A DNA stretch of 43,751 bases. It comes from Oscillospiraceae bacterium. GTDB lineage: Bacteria > Bacillota > Clostridia > Oscillospirales > Oscillospiraceae. This document shows positions 8,361 to 17,964 of this stretch, in pieces. Location of the stretch: contig JAGHHM010000098.1 of assembly GCA_017887695.1 (NCBI GenBank), positions 1 to 43,751 of the forward strand, in the 5' to 3' direction. Position 1 is the stretch's first letter. Each line of letters opens with the position of its first letter. Position numbers and translations under genes: made by a program. The notes below the pieces were generated by a model. It did no database searches. It saw only the letters and a program-made list of their open reading frames with translations, and was not told the origin of the DNA.

Positions 8361-9463
8361 ACGGTGACCACCACCTCCCCCACCTGGGGGATGGCGTCCG
8401 CCCCCAGGATCACGTCCGTGGCTCCGCCGTTCACCGTCAGGGTGGTGTAGTTTTCCACGCCGTCGATGGTGAGGAGCAGGGCGGCAATGCGGTTAAAATA
8501 GACCGGCCAGTCTGTGTCCTCCTCCGGCGTGTAGTAGATCTGGCCATAGCGGGTGTCGATGAGCTGGCGGAAATATTCCGCCAGCCGGCTCTCCAGCTCC
8601 CGCTTCACCGTGTCCGCCGAAGTAGCCGGGGAGATCACCACCTGGGCTGTGATGGAGATCTCCGTGCCGGTAGCGGCGATCACGGTGGGCGTGGCGCCGA
8701 TGGGGCGCTCCTGATCGATATAGGCCTGGCAGGCGGCCACGATCTCCGGAGAGGCCGGCTCGTAGTTGCTGTCCACGATGGTCAGCCCCACGGTGCCCCG
8801 GCCGTTCTTCAGCTCCGTGACCTTTGCCTCGCCCACGCCGGGGACGGAGAGGGCCCACTGGCGGTAATGGTAGCCGTTGCCGGAGGTGGGTGGTCGCTTG
8901 CGCCGCTCATCGATCCGCTCCAAGAGGGCCTGGTCGCTCTCGGTGTCGGTGCCGCCGGCGGCCTCCTGGTTGGTGTAGCCGGTGAGGCCGGGGATGTTGA
9001 CCCACATGCTCACCAGGGCCCCTTCCGGGATATTGTAGGCGGAGCCCATCTCCTGGGCCTCCAGGGAGCCCGTGGCGGTGCCCTCTGCGGGGATGGTGAC
9101 CTGGGCCTCCAGCCGGAAGCGAAGGCCGTCAGCGGTGAGGAAAACGGCCCCCTGGGGCACGATGGTGCCCGGCGCGCCCGTCAGGGTGACGGCACAGTGG
9201 GCGTAAGTGCCGGTGCGCCGGATGATGTTGAAATAGCAGTAGCCCACCAGGTCGATGTATTTCCCGCTGGTGGCGTCCACGAACAGCATGGACGGCACCG
9301 CCCGCAGGGCCTGGTACAGCTGCATCACCACCCGGGCGGCAGGGCCGATGGTGCCGTCGGCGTAGCTGCCGGCCAGGGAGCTCAGGCCGGTGGCGGGGTT
9401 GATTGACCCCAGGGCCTCTGCCTTGATATTGGCTGTGGTGCGATCTTCAAACATAGATGACAT
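8357..9463 (-). CDS. baseplate J-like wedge protein (XkdT family)
   Basis: This 368-residue protein builds the contractile tail baseplate wedge. Family features are the N-terminal LGSINPATGLSSLAGSYADGTIGPAARV region, a central GSAYNIPEGALVSM segment and DQALLERIDERRKRPPTSGNGYHYRQWALSVPGVGEAKV, a Baseplate_J hallmark. It overlaps the upstream DUF2634 gene by 17 bp. Confidence 0.92.
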   Translation of the reverse strand: MSSMFEDRTTANIKAEALGSINPATGLSSLAGSYADGTIGPAARVVMQLYQALRAVPSMLFVDATSGKYIDLVGYCYFNIIRRTGTYAHCAVTLTGAPGTIVPQGAVFLTADGLRFRLEAQVTIPAEGTATGSLEAQEMGSAYNIPEGALVSMWVNIPGLTGYTNQEAAGGTDTESDQALLERIDERRKRPPTSGNGYHYRQWALSVPGVGEAKVTELKNGRGTVGLTIVDSNYEPASPEIVAACQAYIDQERPIGATPTVIAATGTEISITAQVVISPATSADTVKRELESRLAEYFRQLIDTRYGQIYYTPEEDTDWPVYFNRIAALLLTIDGVENYTTLTVNGGATDVILGADAIPQVGEVVVTV

Positions 9464-9866
9464 CCCTCCCGTAGGGTGTGGTGTACTCCACCGTCATGTG
9501 GAGGGTGGAGCCGGTAAAGCTCACCGAGGACACCCGGGCGCTGGTGATGTAGGGGTTGACGGTGAGGGCCTCCGTCACATAGCGGATGGCCTCGCTGCGC
9601 TTGGTGTCCGCCTGGTAGGGGTAGCCCACCAGCCGCTCCAGCTCGCAGCCGTAGGACCAGGAAAAGACGGGGAAGCGGTAGCGCACTGTGGCGATGGCCC
9701 GCCAGACCCAGCCCCGGACGGCCTCCTTGCCGGTGACGATCACCGGGTTGCCCCCGGCCCACCGGGGCCTTCCCGCCTCCACATCCCAGCTCACGTCGGT
9801 GTAGAGGGGGAGGGGGCCGGTTTCCTGGGCCGCCGGCGTGGGAAAAATGGGGAAAAGCTCTCTCAT
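9447..9866 (-). CDS. XkdS-like baseplate protein (DUF2634, gp25-like)
   Basis: This 139-residue protein has the DUF2634 pattern: an N-terminal TDVSWDVEAGRPRW..PVIVTGKEAVRGWVWRAI segment and RFPVFSWSYGCELERLVG, comparable to T4 gp25 in the wedge. It is placed exactly between the XkdR- and XkdT-like genes, as in PBSX. Confidence 0.85.
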   Translation of the reverse strand: MRELFPIFPTPAAQETGPLPLYTDVSWDVEAGRPRWAGGNPVIVTGKEAVRGWVWRAIATVRYRFPVFSWSYGCELERLVGYPYQADTKRSEAIRYVTEALTVNPYITSARVSSVSFTGSTLHMTVEYTTPYGRDVIYV

Positions 9867-9876
9867 AGCTCACCTC

Positions 9877-10179
9877 CTAAAATTTACCCACCATGTAGTA
9901 GGTCTGCTGGTCCCGGGAGACCAGGACGGCCAGATCCCCGGCTCTGAGAGCCCGGGGGCATACGGCCAGCTTGTCATTGGGACAGCTGACGCAGATGCAG
10001 TGGCTGAGCACCAGGCTCCCGTCCCCGGCGGACAGGGTGAAGGTGCCCAGCTGCACCACAGGCGGTGCGGCCGACGTCACTTTCCCGATCCATACCTCCG
10101 GATCCGGGTTCTCGGCTTTGGAGAACTTCCTTACCGTTGCCGCTACCCGGGCCATGGAATCGTCAAAAGTAGGGTTCAT
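9877..10179 (-). CDS. XkdR-like tail protein (DUF2577)
   Basis: This 100-residue protein is beta-rich, with VWIGKVTSAAPPVVQLGTFTLSAGDGSLVLSHCI and AGDLAVLVSRDQQTYYMVGKF, typical of DUF2577 hub or spike proteins. It overlaps XkdQ by 4 bp. Confidence 0.8.
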   Translation of the reverse strand: MNPTFDDSMARVAATVRKFSKAENPDPEVWIGKVTSAAPPVVQLGTFTLSAGDGSLVLSHCICVSCPNDKLAVCPRALRAGDLAVLVSRDQQTYYMVGKF

Positions 10180-11156
10180 AGCTCACCTCCCGCGCTGGTC
10201 TCATTCATGAGATTGCGGAAGTTGAGGGTCAGCTTGGTAAAGTGCTGCCCGTTCTTCCAGGTGTGTGTGTCGCTGTCGATCCAGAAAAGGCCGCTGACGC
10301 CCATGCCTGTGTCCCGCAGGATCACAGCCTCCCCGGTGATGAGCCGCTTGTCGCCGGGCACTTCCACCGTCAGCTTCTGGGCCGTCTCGTGGTCGGTGAG
10401 GTAGGCCTGGGCCTCCGCCTGGGCGTCCGTGCCGTTCTGCTGGCTTATGGCGTGCTCAAGCAGGCCGTTGATGGCCACGCTGTCCTCGTCCGATACCCGG
10501 CCCAGCAGGTCCCCCGTATTGGAGTAGATGGCCACGCTGTTCTGCAGGCTCTCAATGCTCCAGCTGGTTGCCACCGACTGGGTCACCCGGATCTCGTAGC
10601 CCGCCGCCGTGGGCTTCTCCAGCACCTCCAGAGCGCCGGAGCCGGAAAAGCGGAGGATGTAGCGCTTGCCGCTCTCCGCCCCGGCCATGGTGTAGGCGGT
10701 GGTCATGATGTCCCCCAGGTTCACGCCGGGGAATTTCCGGCGGATGGCTGTCCCTGCCGCCGCCAGAGAGCCCACGGGGATCCCGTAGTCCTGGCAGATG
10801 GCCCGGACGATCTCCTCCGGCGTGTTGCCGTTGAACTGGTACCAGCCCTCGTTCTGCTCCAGGTAAAAGGCTCGGTCCATGCTGTCAAAGTCCACCACGA
10901 TGCTCTGGCTCTCGGTGGTGACGCTGGTCAGGGGGCCGGTGTAGAGGGCCTGGCCGCTGTGCTGCAGCGTCAGGATGGAGCCCTCATCCAGCGCCGGGGG
11001 ATCTACTGAGCCGTCCCTGGGGATGGCCAGGGTCCCACGCAGCTCCCGGGGCATCTGCCGCACGTTGCCGCTCCAGGTCAGGGAGCTTACCAGCTCCGTA
11101 ATGTCCCGGACAGTGCCCTGCCGATCCGTCAGCAGCAGGCGATAAGGCTCAGCCAT
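10176..11156 (-). CDS. XkdQ-like baseplate hub protein
   Basis: This 326-residue protein is of the XkdQ/YqbQ family related to gpD/gp27 hub proteins. Visible features are [30 protein letters not shown] at the N-terminus and [21 protein letters not shown] in the middle, with a C-terminal [21 protein letters not shown]-type beta domain. It overlaps the LysM gene by 8 bp. Confidence 0.88.
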   Translation of the reverse strand: MAEPYRLLLTDRQGTVRDITELVSSLTWSGNVRQMPRELRGTLAIPRDGSVDPPALDEGSILTLQHSGQALYTGPLTSVTTESQSIVVDFDSMDRAFYLEQNEGWYQFNGNTPEEIVRAICQDYGIPVGSLAAAGTAIRRKFPGVNLGDIMTTAYTMAGAESGKRYILRFSGSGALEVLEKPTAAGYEIRVTQSVATSWSIESLQNSVAIYSNTGDLLGRVSDEDSVAINGLLEHAISQQNGTDAQAEAQAYLTDHETAQKLTVEVPGDKRLITGEAVILRDTGMGVSGLFWIDSDTHTWKNGQHFTKLTLNFRNLMNETSAGGEL

Positions 11157-11916
11157 TGGGGAACGTCACCTCCTTCAGCGTCAGCGTCCAGGTCTCCGTC
11201 ACCGGATCCCAGGCGCTCACCGTATCGTCGGAGATCTGCTCGCCCCAGCCCTTGGGCTGCTCCGCAGGCAGGTCGTCCCGGGCGGGAATGGTCAGCACCT
11301 GGCCGGGGTAGATCAGGTTGGGATTTTTGATCTGGTCGCTGTTGGCGGAGGCGATCCGCCGGTACTCCGTCCCGGAGCCATAAAACCGCTCGGCAATGCC
11401 CCAGAGGGTGTCGCCGCTGACCACGGTATAGCGGTGGGCGGAGTTGGCGCCGGTGGCGTCGTCCCGGCCGGTCTGAGCGCCGCCGCCCTGGGCGGAGAGC
11501 ACCGGCGTCTCCACCCTGCGCCAGCCCCGGAGGATGATGGTGGCGGTGACGTCGTTGGTACCGTCGCTCTCGCCGAAGGTTACCTCCTCCAGGATCACCT
11601 GCTCGTTGACCCTGGTGCCGCTGACCAGGAAGCGGAGGATAGTGCCCTTGCGGCACCAGTCCTGGAGCACGTCCAGGTAGTAGTCCGGATCCGCCACGGC
11701 CCCGGGGGCGCAGAAGGGGTAGAGCTGGGCGGGGAGGAGGGCCTCGATAGAGGTCTGGCCCAGGTTGGCGGTGCCGGGATAGTTGACCTCGCCCACCTGA
11801 TCCAGCCGCACGGTCTCCACCTGATTGCCGAACCGCCAGGTGTAGCCGCTGGGGGTCACAGGGAGCAGCAGCTCCCGGCCGGTGGCCTCGTCCAGAAAAG
11901 AAAAGATCCTCAGCAT
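11149..11916 (-). CDS. XkdP-like LysM tail protein
   Basis: This is a 255-residue protein starting [22 protein letters not shown]; the track start 60 bp further up has no ribosome binding site and lies in the tape-measure gene, while ATG 11916 has AGGTGAGACG before it. The N-terminal domain is the phage P2 gpX/XkdP type. One LysM repeat ([18 protein letters not shown]...[14 protein letters not shown], about residues 162-211) binds peptidoglycan, so the protein likely bridges hub and cell wall. Confidence 0.88.
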   Translation of the reverse strand: MLRIFSFLDEATGRELLLPVTPSGYTWRFGNQVETVRLDQVGEVNYPGTANLGQTSIEALLPAQLYPFCAPGAVADPDYYLDVLQDWCRKGTILRFLVSGTRVNEQVILEEVTFGESDGTNDVTATIILRGWRRVETPVLSAQGGGAQTGRDDATGANSAHRYTVVSGDTLWGIAERFYGSGTEYRRIASANSDQIKNPNLIYPGQVLTIPARDDLPAEQPKGWGEQISDDTVSAWDPVTETWTLTLKEVTFPNG

Positions 11917-11920
11917 CGTC

Positions 11921-13999
11921 TCACCTCGCTCCTGCCGCCAGCTTCCGCTCCAGGGCGTTGGCGATGGCCAGGCCAATGGCGTCCAGGTCGCTCTCGCCGC
12001 GGACGCTCCACTGGCCGGTTACGGTCACGGAGATGGGGCCGGAGGCCCGGCCGCTGTCCATCTCCCGGGCCTGCCGGGCGGTGAGCACCCGCTCCCCCTG
12101 GTGGAGAATGGCGGCGTAGTTGTCGTAGGGCACCCGGCTCAGGCCGTAGGCGTTGGAGCTTATTCCGTAAGGAGACTGGCCGTGCATGGCCCCCTGCCAT
12201 TGCGCAGGCATCCCGCTCAGGAGCTGTTCTCTGTTGCTGGAGCTGGCGGCATAGCCCTTGGTGAACTCTAGGTTTTTTTCGTAGTTGCTACGCCAAGATT
12301 CGAGGGCGGCCGTGTTGTCCCGAATAGCCGAAATCTGATCTATCTCCACATTGTTAAGGGACAGGTACTGCTCGCTGGATTGGTAAGCGGCTGTTGCTAA
12401 CGCCTCCGCCTGCTCTTTCAGCGCTTCCATTTTCATGCCGGCCTCTTGATTGCCCTGCTCATAGGCTGCGCTGTTTAGTACAAAAGCCTCTCGCATCTCG
12501 TCCAGCTTTAGTTTGTCTTCATTGGAAAACATGGTTGCCTCTTGGCCCAGCAAAACGGCGGAGAGAGCTTCCCGGGTGTACCGCTCAGACAAATTTTCAA
12601 GGTATGCTTTGTTCTCGCCGGCAATACGATTGATCTCGCCAACCGCATCTCCCAGGATTCCGCCATAGGCGTCTTGCTGTGCCTGTATCCCAGAGATCCG
12701 CGTACTGTTGTATCCTGTTCCGCCCATAGCTTCCAGGTTTGCCATGGTGTCCTGAAGATTATTTACCATGGCGTCATAGGTTCCGGCCAGCTTCTCGCTC
12801 AGACCGCCAAATTCCTGATCAATATAGTCCAGGATAGCTTGAGCGGCTTCTGCGCCGCCGATCTGGCCTTTGGTGACCATTGCGGAAATCTGGCTCTTGT
12901 CCACCCCCAGGGACTGCCCCAGGGCGGCGTAGGCATCCACGCCCCGCACGGAAAAGTAGTCGAGATACTCATTGGTAGCCTTTCCGAGGGTTCTCATCCG
13001 GCTGAGGCCGGAAATAAACATCTGTATATCGGAGGTGTTCAAATTCAACCCTGCAGAAGCGTCGGACAAAGTCCCGAGAATACCGAATACAGATTCTGGA
13101 TCGTAGCTGTTTAGCAAAAGCTTGGAGTATCCCGTGATTTCGTCATAGGAGTAGTTGGTTTTTGTAGCCATACTTTGGACTCTGGCCAGATAAGCGGCAG
13201 CAGCCTCGTCACTGCCGAAGCGCTGAGCAAAAGCCATTTGAGTTTGCTCCCGGCTTCCCGCAATTGCCGAGCCAGAAGACAGCATATCCGCTGTCCCTTG
13301 GGCGACAGCCTCGTAAAGCCCACCATAGTAATCTTTAAAGGCCGCGTCCTTGCTCTCAAAGTTCTGGGCCGCGCCGCCCAGCATCCCCACAGCGCCGCCC
13401 AGGGCGGCGCCTACGGCGGTACCGATGCCTGGGCCTCCCAGCATAGTACCGATGGCGGCGCCGCTGCCGGCGCCGCTGAGGGCACCGGAGAAAAGGTTCC
13501 CCCCCGCGCTGCCCAGGGCGCTCCCCGCCAGGGCGTTGGCCCACTGGCTGGCGGTCTGGCCCAGCATCTGCCAGGCACCCGCCTGGCCCAGCTGGGCCAT
13601 GATGCCGGGGCCCGCCCGGTTCTGGGATCGGCTGGCCACGCCGCTCATATTCTCAAATTCCCGGGTAGTGGCCCGCACCTGGCGCTCCACCAGGTTGTAC
13701 TCCTGCCGCAGGCTCCGGAGGTTGGACTCCGCCTGCTCCCAGTTGGCCTTTGCCGCAGCCCGCTGGGCCTCGTCCACGCTGTCCCCCAGCTCCTGATAGG
13801 CCTTTTTGGCCGCCTTGACCTCCTCGGTGGCAGCAGACAGCCGGGTTTTTGTCCCGGCCTGGATGTCGTTGAGCTTCTTGAGCTCCTGTTCCAGCTTGGT
13901 CACGTCGCCCCGAAAGGCCGTCATGGAGTTTTTCATGCCGATGACCGCCTGGCTCAGGTTGTCCTTGACGCTCATGGCCACGCTGGCATCAATAGCCAT
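11921..13999 (-). CDS. tail tape measure protein
   Basis: This 692-residue tape measure sets tail length. It has a long N-terminal coiled coil ([33 protein letters not shown]), a Gly/Ala-rich hydrophobic segment ([46 protein letters not shown], about 165-215) and a phage-type C-terminus ([16 protein letters not shown]). The ATG directly abuts the stop of the frameshifted chaperone. The central part (about 12.2-13.35 kb) is clearly less GC-rich than both ends, pointing to recombination within the gene. Its length predicts a tail of about 100 nm. Confidence 0.9.
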   Translation of the reverse strand: MAIDASVAMSVKDNLSQAVIGMKNSMTAFRGDVTKLEQELKKLNDIQAGTKTRLSAATEEVKAAKKAYQELGDSVDEAQRAAAKANWEQAESNLRSLRQEYNLVERQVRATTREFENMSGVASRSQNRAGPGIMAQLGQAGAWQMLGQTASQWANALAGSALGSAGGNLFSGALSGAGSGAAIGTMLGGPGIGTAVGAALGGAVGMLGGAAQNFESKDAAFKDYYGGLYEAVAQGTADMLSSGSAIAGSREQTQMAFAQRFGSDEAAAAYLARVQSMATKTNYSYDEITGYSKLLLNSYDPESVFGILGTLSDASAGLNLNTSDIQMFISGLSRMRTLGKATNEYLDYFSVRGVDAYAALGQSLGVDKSQISAMVTKGQIGGAEAAQAILDYIDQEFGGLSEKLAGTYDAMVNNLQDTMANLEAMGGTGYNSTRISGIQAQQDAYGGILGDAVGEINRIAGENKAYLENLSERYTREALSAVLLGQEATMFSNEDKLKLDEMREAFVLNSAAYEQGNQEAGMKMEALKEQAEALATAAYQSSEQYLSLNNVEIDQISAIRDNTAALESWRSNYEKNLEFTKGYAASSSNREQLLSGMPAQWQGAMHGQSPYGISSNAYGLSRVPYDNYAAILHQGERVLTARQAREMDSGRASGPISVTVTGQWSVRGESDLDAIGLAIANALERKLAAGAR

Positions 14000-14163
14000 T
14001 TATTCCCTCGCCTCCTCTCTCCGCCGGTTATAGTCGATCAGCAGCGCGGAGATCACCGCCCGCTCCCCTGGGCTCCGGCGGAGATAGTCCAGGGGAAGGA
14101 TGCCGTGCTTCACCAGCAGCACCTGGCAGGTGGCGAGATCTACGCGCTCATTCAGTTTTTTTC
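14000..14163 (-). CDS. frameshift extension of tail assembly chaperone (-1 frame)
   Basis: After a -1 slip the reading continues KKLNERVDLATCQVLLVKHGILPLDYLRRSPGERAVISALLIDYNRRREEARE and stops at 14000, one base before the tape measure ATG. The frame has no good start of its own; the track's M at 14275 lies in the shadow of the upstream frame. The content (helical, charged C-terminus) and position equal the T part of lambda gpGT and of PBSX-type phages. The fused product would be about 190 residues. Confidence 0.8.
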
Positions 14164-14574
14164 CAGGTCCTCCAGGGCCCCGGCAATGGCGGCCCCCTCC
14201 AGGGCCTCTCCCGGGGCCTCCACGGCCACCACGCTGCCGGGGGCGTAGCCGTTGAGGCTGTCCGCCTGGATGCACAGTCGCTCGATCTCACCGGCCCGCA
14301 GCAGGCGCTTCAGGGCGTCCGCCGGGGTAGCGCAGCCCATCTTGCCCTTGTACCAGGCCTCTGTCCGGATATCCGGGGCGGCAATGCTCTCCATCAGGTA
14401 GTAGATCTTGGGATCCGGCCGCTGCCGGCACTTCATGACCTTGTCGTAGCTAAGCTCCTGCAGGGTGATGGTGAGCCCCAGCCGGGGGATCTGTACGTCC
14501 TTCCTCTCCGGCTGGATCGCCTCCAGCTCCAGCAGCCGGTCAACGGTGAATTTGCTGTCCTTTTTCTCACTCAT
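14152..14574 (-). CDS. XkdN-like tail assembly chaperone, short product
   Basis: This 140-residue protein lies between the tail tube and the tape measure. The stretches DRLLELEAIQPERKDVQIPRLGLTITLQELSYDKVMKCR and PDIRTEAWYKGKMGCATPADALKRLL are XkdN-like. The last codons read GAA AAA AAC TGA, which puts a slippery heptamer right at the stop, so a fraction of ribosomes should make the longer gpG-gpGT-type product. It wraps the tape measure and recruits tube subunits. Confidence 0.85.
   Translation of the reverse strand: MSEKKDSKFTVDRLLELEAIQPERKDVQIPRLGLTITLQELSYDKVMKCRQRPDPKIYYLMESIAAPDIRTEAWYKGKMGCATPADALKRLLRAGEIERLCIQADSLNGYAPGSVVAVEAPGEALEGAAIAGALEDLEKN
14155..14161 (-). other. -1 programmed frameshift slippery site A AAA AAC
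   Basis: In the zero frame the codons are GAA AAA AAC TGA, that is the classical heptamer followed at once by a stop. Slipping gives AAA AAA CTG AAT GAG. Its place at the end of the chaperone gene before the tape measure is the position conserved in dsDNA phage tail operons. Confidence 0.85.
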
Positions 14575-14598
14575 GGCGTGTCCTCCTTAATCCGTTAC

Positions 14599-14625
14599 GC
14601 CCCGCCCCTGTCATCGGGGCGGGGC
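14599..14625. other. GC hairpin between tail tube and chaperone genes
   Basis: A perfect 10-bp inverted repeat GCCCCGCCCC / GGGGCGGGGC has a 7-nt loop and no T-run, so it is not a full terminator. It may stabilise the abundant tube mRNA or attenuate downstream expression. Confidence 0.6.
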
Positions 14626-14631
14626 TGGTGG

Positions 14632-15072
14632 TTATTCTGCGGCGATCAGATCCAGCAGCTCATAGCGGCTGAAGGTGAAGGGCCGGGTGATGGTGCCCAG
14701 AGTGGCGGCCCGGTGGTCCGCCAGGGTCACGTCGTCAAAGCTCACGTTGTAATAGGCGATCCGCTCCGCCCCCAGGGCGTCGGGGTCCGCCACATTGGTG
14801 ATGACGGTAAAGCGCCGGTCCACGCCCTGCTGGAGATCCCGCTCCTGGTCAATGGCGCCGCTGTCCACCTTGTACATGGTGAGGCTGCCGCTGCCGGCGG
14901 CGCTCACGGCCTTGGTGTCCTCCATGAACTGTCCGCACAGGTTCACGGTGCTTTTGCTCTTGCTCACCTTGGCCTGGCAGGCGCTGCACTCGGCGATCAG
15001 CTGGCCGTCTACCCACACCTGAGTATAGGTGCCGTTGATGATGCGCTTGGCGCTGTCGATTCTCGTTGCCAT
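14632..15072 (-). CDS. XkdM-like tail tube protein
   Basis: This 146-residue inner tube protein of the contractile tail has the family pattern IINGTYTQVWVDGQLIAECSACQAKVSKSKSTVNLCG and a C-terminal beta domain (ITRPFTFSRYELLDLI). It lies directly behind the sheath gene, as in PBSX and skin. Confidence 0.9.
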   Translation of the reverse strand: MATRIDSAKRIINGTYTQVWVDGQLIAECSACQAKVSKSKSTVNLCGQFMEDTKAVSAAGSGSLTMYKVDSGAIDQERDLQQGVDRRFTVITNVADPDALGAERIAYYNVSFDDVTLADHRAATLGTITRPFTFSRYELLDLIAAE

Positions 15073-15087
15073 GTTGTCTGCACCTCC

Positions 15088-16188
15088 TTACAGGTTGGAG
15101 AACTGGACCTTGAAGTCCTCCTGGGCGTCCACCAGGCGGCCGCCGCAGCGGATAAACACCCAGCTGCCGGTCTGGTACTCCAGGATCTCCTGCCGGGTCA
15201 TGGTTGAGGTGTCCACCCCCTGGCTCTTGATCCAGCTCAGCTGTGCCTCGTAGTCCACCTCGGCAAAGCTCTCGTTGGGGTTAAGGACGCCCACGTCCTC
15301 CAGGAAACGGAGATACCCCAGGATGGCGGCCACCAGGATCTGCTTGTTGTCGTAGGTGTTGGAAAATTTGCCGACATACTCGTTCTCGATAGTGGTCCGG
15401 AGGTAGTAGGTGATGAGGTCCATGCCCTCCACGATCTTGATCTTCCGCCAGTCGTCCTTGCCGGTGGCGGGGATGGTCTGCAGGGAGTTGACGCCCCGGG
15501 CGATCTTGGCCTGTACGCCGTCGTGGATCAGGATCAGTTTGCCGGCGTCCACCGCCGCGTCCGCCTCCGCCGTTGTCCGGGCGGTGACTGCCGTCAGCTC
15601 CGGCAGAGGGGCGTAGGTAGAGGACATGGCCATGGGGATGCCAGCGAGGATCCCTGCGATCCGGGCGCAGTAACTGGCAGCCGTGACGGCGTCCTTGCCC
15701 ATCATCATGCCGCTCTCGTCCAGCTCGATGACGCCCATGTCGTCGGCGCCGGCGGTCTTGTAGGGGCGCACCAGCTTGGGGGTGCGGTACAGGGCACGCT
15801 GGGCCTTGGTCCACTCCAGGAGCTTGGCGCTCTCGTCGTCCGTCAGGTCCAGGGGGCCGGCAAGATAGTCCACGCTGTATCGCTCAATGAGCTTGAGCCC
15901 CGCCTCCAGGGCGGAGGTATTCTCAGTCCCGGGGGCGATCACCACCAGGATCACCAGGGAGGGAGCGCCCCGGTCGCTGCCTTCAAATGCGGTGAGGATA
16001 TGCTTCTTGTTGGCCTCCCCCAGATCCGCGGGGATCAGGGTCTCGTCATTGAGGAGGTGGACGCCCTGGCTGTTGGCGTCACGCACGAAGATGGCCACAT
16101 AGCCCCGCTTGCTGCGGTTGTTCACCGCCTGGGCTGCCTTGGCAAAGGCGATCCTCAGCTTGGGCAGGCCAATGCTGGGAAGTGCCAT
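15088..16188 (-). CDS. XkdK-like tail sheath protein
   Basis: This 366-residue contractile sheath subunit has an N-terminal SKRGYVAIFVRDANSQGVHLL segment, a middle LAGPLDLTDDESAKLLEWTKAQRALYRTPKLV and C-terminal DLITYYLRTTIENEYVGKFSNTYDNKQILVAAILGYLRFLE, all typical of the Firmicute sheath family. Its presence defines a myovirus-type tail. Confidence 0.93.
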   Translation of the reverse strand: MALPSIGLPKLRIAFAKAAQAVNNRSKRGYVAIFVRDANSQGVHLLNDETLIPADLGEANKKHILTAFEGSDRGAPSLVILVVIAPGTENTSALEAGLKLIERYSVDYLAGPLDLTDDESAKLLEWTKAQRALYRTPKLVRPYKTAGADDMGVIELDESGMMMGKDAVTAASYCARIAGILAGIPMAMSSTYAPLPELTAVTARTTAEADAAVDAGKLILIHDGVQAKIARGVNSLQTIPATGKDDWRKIKIVEGMDLITYYLRTTIENEYVGKFSNTYDNKQILVAAILGYLRFLEDVGVLNPNESFAEVDYEAQLSWIKSQGVDTSTMTRQEILEYQTGSWVFIRCGGRLVDAQEDFKVQFSNL

Positions 16189-16204
16189 TAAAATCAGTCC
16201 TTTC

Positions 16205-16702
16205 TCAGTTGGTGTCCCCGGCCGTCTCCACGTCCAGGGCGTAGTGCTCCATCAGGGGGATGGCCCCGGTCACCGGGTCGTCACGGTCTTCCGGATCGTG
16301 GTACCCCGGCCGGTGGTCCATCCAGCTGGCGGAGAATTTGACATAGGCCGCGCCGGGCCCCGCACCGTCCGCCAGGGCGGTGACGGTGACGTGCCGGTCC
16401 CCCACGGGGAGGGAGGGGCCGCCGAAGGCCTCCAGCACCGCCGCCTGCTCCTGGCGCAGCTGCTCGGTGCTCTGCTCGTCGTAGCTGTCGGTGGCGCAGA
16501 AGATCTCCAGCTCCAGCTCCACGTCCCATTCCACCAGGCCCAGGGCAGCGTCGGTAAAGCCTGCCTGGGTGACGTAGAGGAAGCCGGAGGGCCGCTGGAA
16601 GTCGCTGGGGCAGAAGTCCCGGTACAGCGTCCTGGTGGGCCACAGAGCCACCAGCTTGGCGGCGATGGCCTCGCACAAGTCGATCTGGTTGATGGTGTTC
16701 AT
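16205..16702 (-). CDS. tail terminator / completion protein
   Basis: This 165-residue protein is in the position of XkdJ/YqbJ-type tail completion proteins, between the gp10-like protein and the sheath. DLCEAIAAKLVALWPTRTLYRDF..DFQRPSGFLYVTQ resembles the minor-tail/terminator fold (DUF6838-like). It overlaps its upstream neighbour by 4 bp. The function is inferred mainly from position. Confidence 0.7.
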   Translation of the reverse strand: MNTINQIDLCEAIAAKLVALWPTRTLYRDFCPSDFQRPSGFLYVTQAGFTDAALGLVEWDVELELEIFCATDSYDEQSTEQLRQEQAAVLEAFGGPSLPVGDRHVTVTALADGAGPGAAYVKFSASWMDHRPGYHDPEDRDDPVTGAIPLMEHYALDVETAGDTN

Positions 16703-17184
16703 GCGGCTCCCTCCAATCTTCTGGCAATCTCAGCGGCCAGCCGTTCCAGTTCCGCCTTCCCGAAGGTGCCCAGGCGGCCTCGGACAGCGGCGTAGAAGTG
16801 CCGCCCGGCTGTGGCTGCCGTCTTGTTCCGGCCTTTAGTGTAGTGGTAACCCTCCCTGTTGGTGGGCTGTGGTTTCCGGTTGCGGTGGCCGTTCTCAATG
16901 GCGTTGGTCACATATCCCACGGCATACCGTTTGCCGCTCTGGGTGGTCTGGTAGGTGTTGGCCTTTGGCCGGACGGCCACATAGCCCAGCTTGCTGCCCA
17001 CATGGCGCTCCTGCCATCCAGCCACATTACCACGGCCGCCGATCTCCTGTTGGACGTCGGAGAGCATCTGCTGTCCCATCTTGTCCAGCAGCTCCGCCTT
17101 CATGGCGGGGAAGGCCTTCAGCAGGGCGTCCCAGCTCCGGAGCAGCTGATCAATGCCGTCGATTCTCACTTCGGTTTCCGCCAC
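16699..17184 (-). CDS. HK97 gp10-like head-tail protein
   Basis: This 161-residue protein has the gp10 family layout: RIDGIDQLLRSWDALLKAFPAMKAELLDKMGQQMLSDVQQEIG followed by basic residues and VGYVTNAIENGHRNRK. It probably takes part in head-tail joining. Confidence 0.8.
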   Translation of the reverse strand: MAETEVRIDGIDQLLRSWDALLKAFPAMKAELLDKMGQQMLSDVQQEIGGRGNVAGWQERHVGSKLGYVAVRPKANTYQTTQSGKRYAVGYVTNAIENGHRNRKPQPTNREGYHYTKGRNKTAATAGRHFYAAVRGRLGTFGKAELERLAAEIARRLEGAA

Positions 17185-17196
17185 GCTGCCGCCTCC

Positions 17197-17805
17197 TTAC
17201 ACATCCCGCCGCCAGGCGATCTCGTACTCGTTCTTGTAGGGATCCAGGACGTGGCGGATCTGCACGTTGTACTCCGCCGGCTGACCCGCCATCACTGTCA
17301 CCAGATCCCCCTCCATCAGCTCGATGGCCTTGGGGACCACCAGCACCAGGCGGGTCTCCGCCTGGGCGTGGGTGTCCTGCCGGTCATAGCCGGTGTATTT
17401 CTCCGTCAGCACGCCGGGGAAGGTCACCGGCTCCAAAGGTGTCCGGACGGGCCGGTTTCCCGGCCCCAGGCTGGATTGGTAGCGGATGGCGCTGCAGGCC
17501 ACCGGCGTCACCAGAGCCGCTCTGGCGGTCAGGTGCATACGGTCATAGTCGGTCAGCTCCGTAAGAAACAGGTGCTGCTGGCCCCAGCGGAGGGCCTGGT
17601 GGAGGGTGATAGGCCGTTTCCGGAGGATGATCTCCGCATCCCTGGCCCCGATGCCCACAGAGGAAAAGAGGTTTTTCTTGCCACTCAGGGTCAGGTCGCC
17701 CCAGAGAAGCCCCGTCTCCACCCAGTGCCAGTCGCCGGGAGAGTCCTCCTGGAAGCTCAGCAGCACCAGCCGCTTGTCAAGGCTCCCGGCGTCCACATAG
17801 TTCAC
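17197..17805 (-). CDS. head-tail connector / stopper protein (YqbH-like)
   Basis: The protein is about 202 residues from GTG 17805, which has AAGGAGG 8 nt upstream. The longer track N-terminus (MNRPLRRGPAPGG...) is only the translation of the structured repeat region. Contents such as VDAGSLDKRLVLLSFQEDSPGDWHWVETGLLWGDL and HALRWGQQHLFLTE-like text fit phage head-tail adaptors, and the position between the gp6-like and gp10-like genes agrees. Confidence 0.72.
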   Translation of the reverse strand: MNYVDAGSLDKRLVLLSFQEDSPGDWHWVETGLLWGDLTLSGKKNLFSSVGIGARDAEIILRKRPITLHQALRWGQQHLFLTELTDYDRMHLTARAALVTPVACSAIRYQSSLGPGNRPVRTPLEPVTFPGVLTEKYTGYDRQDTHAQAETRLVLVVPKAIELMEGDLVTVMAGQPAEYNVQIRHVLDPYKNEYEIAWRRDV

Positions 17806-17831
17806 GCCGCATCCCTCCTTGTCTGAATATA

Positions 17832-17964
17832 CGGCCGGCGTCAGCCGGCCCGCCGGGAGTCCGGCGTACGAGGTCCCGCCCGGTGCGGGACCTCGGCGCA
17901 AGGGGCGATTCACTCGCCCCGCGCAAGTGCAATAAAGCGGGGTCCCCGGCCGGCGTCAGCCGGC
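17832..17964. repeat. structured intergenic region with 18-bp direct repeats and hairpins
   Basis: CGGCCGGCGTCAGCCGGC occurs at 17832-17849 and again at 17947-17964. Between the copies lie a perfect 11-bp hairpin (CGAGGTCCCGC / GCGGGACCTCG, 17869-17895) and a 7-bp hairpin (GGGGCGA / TCGCCCC, 17902-17920) flanked by GCGCAAG repeats. The right copy overlaps the stop of the connector gene. It is unusual in an otherwise tightly packed operon and could be a small palindromic element or an mRNA processing signal. Confidence 0.7.

Noticed and set aside
17806-17913. N-terminal extension of the connector ORF (MNRPLRRGPAPGG...)
   Set aside because: It translates hairpins of the structured region; GTG 17805 has the ribosome binding site.
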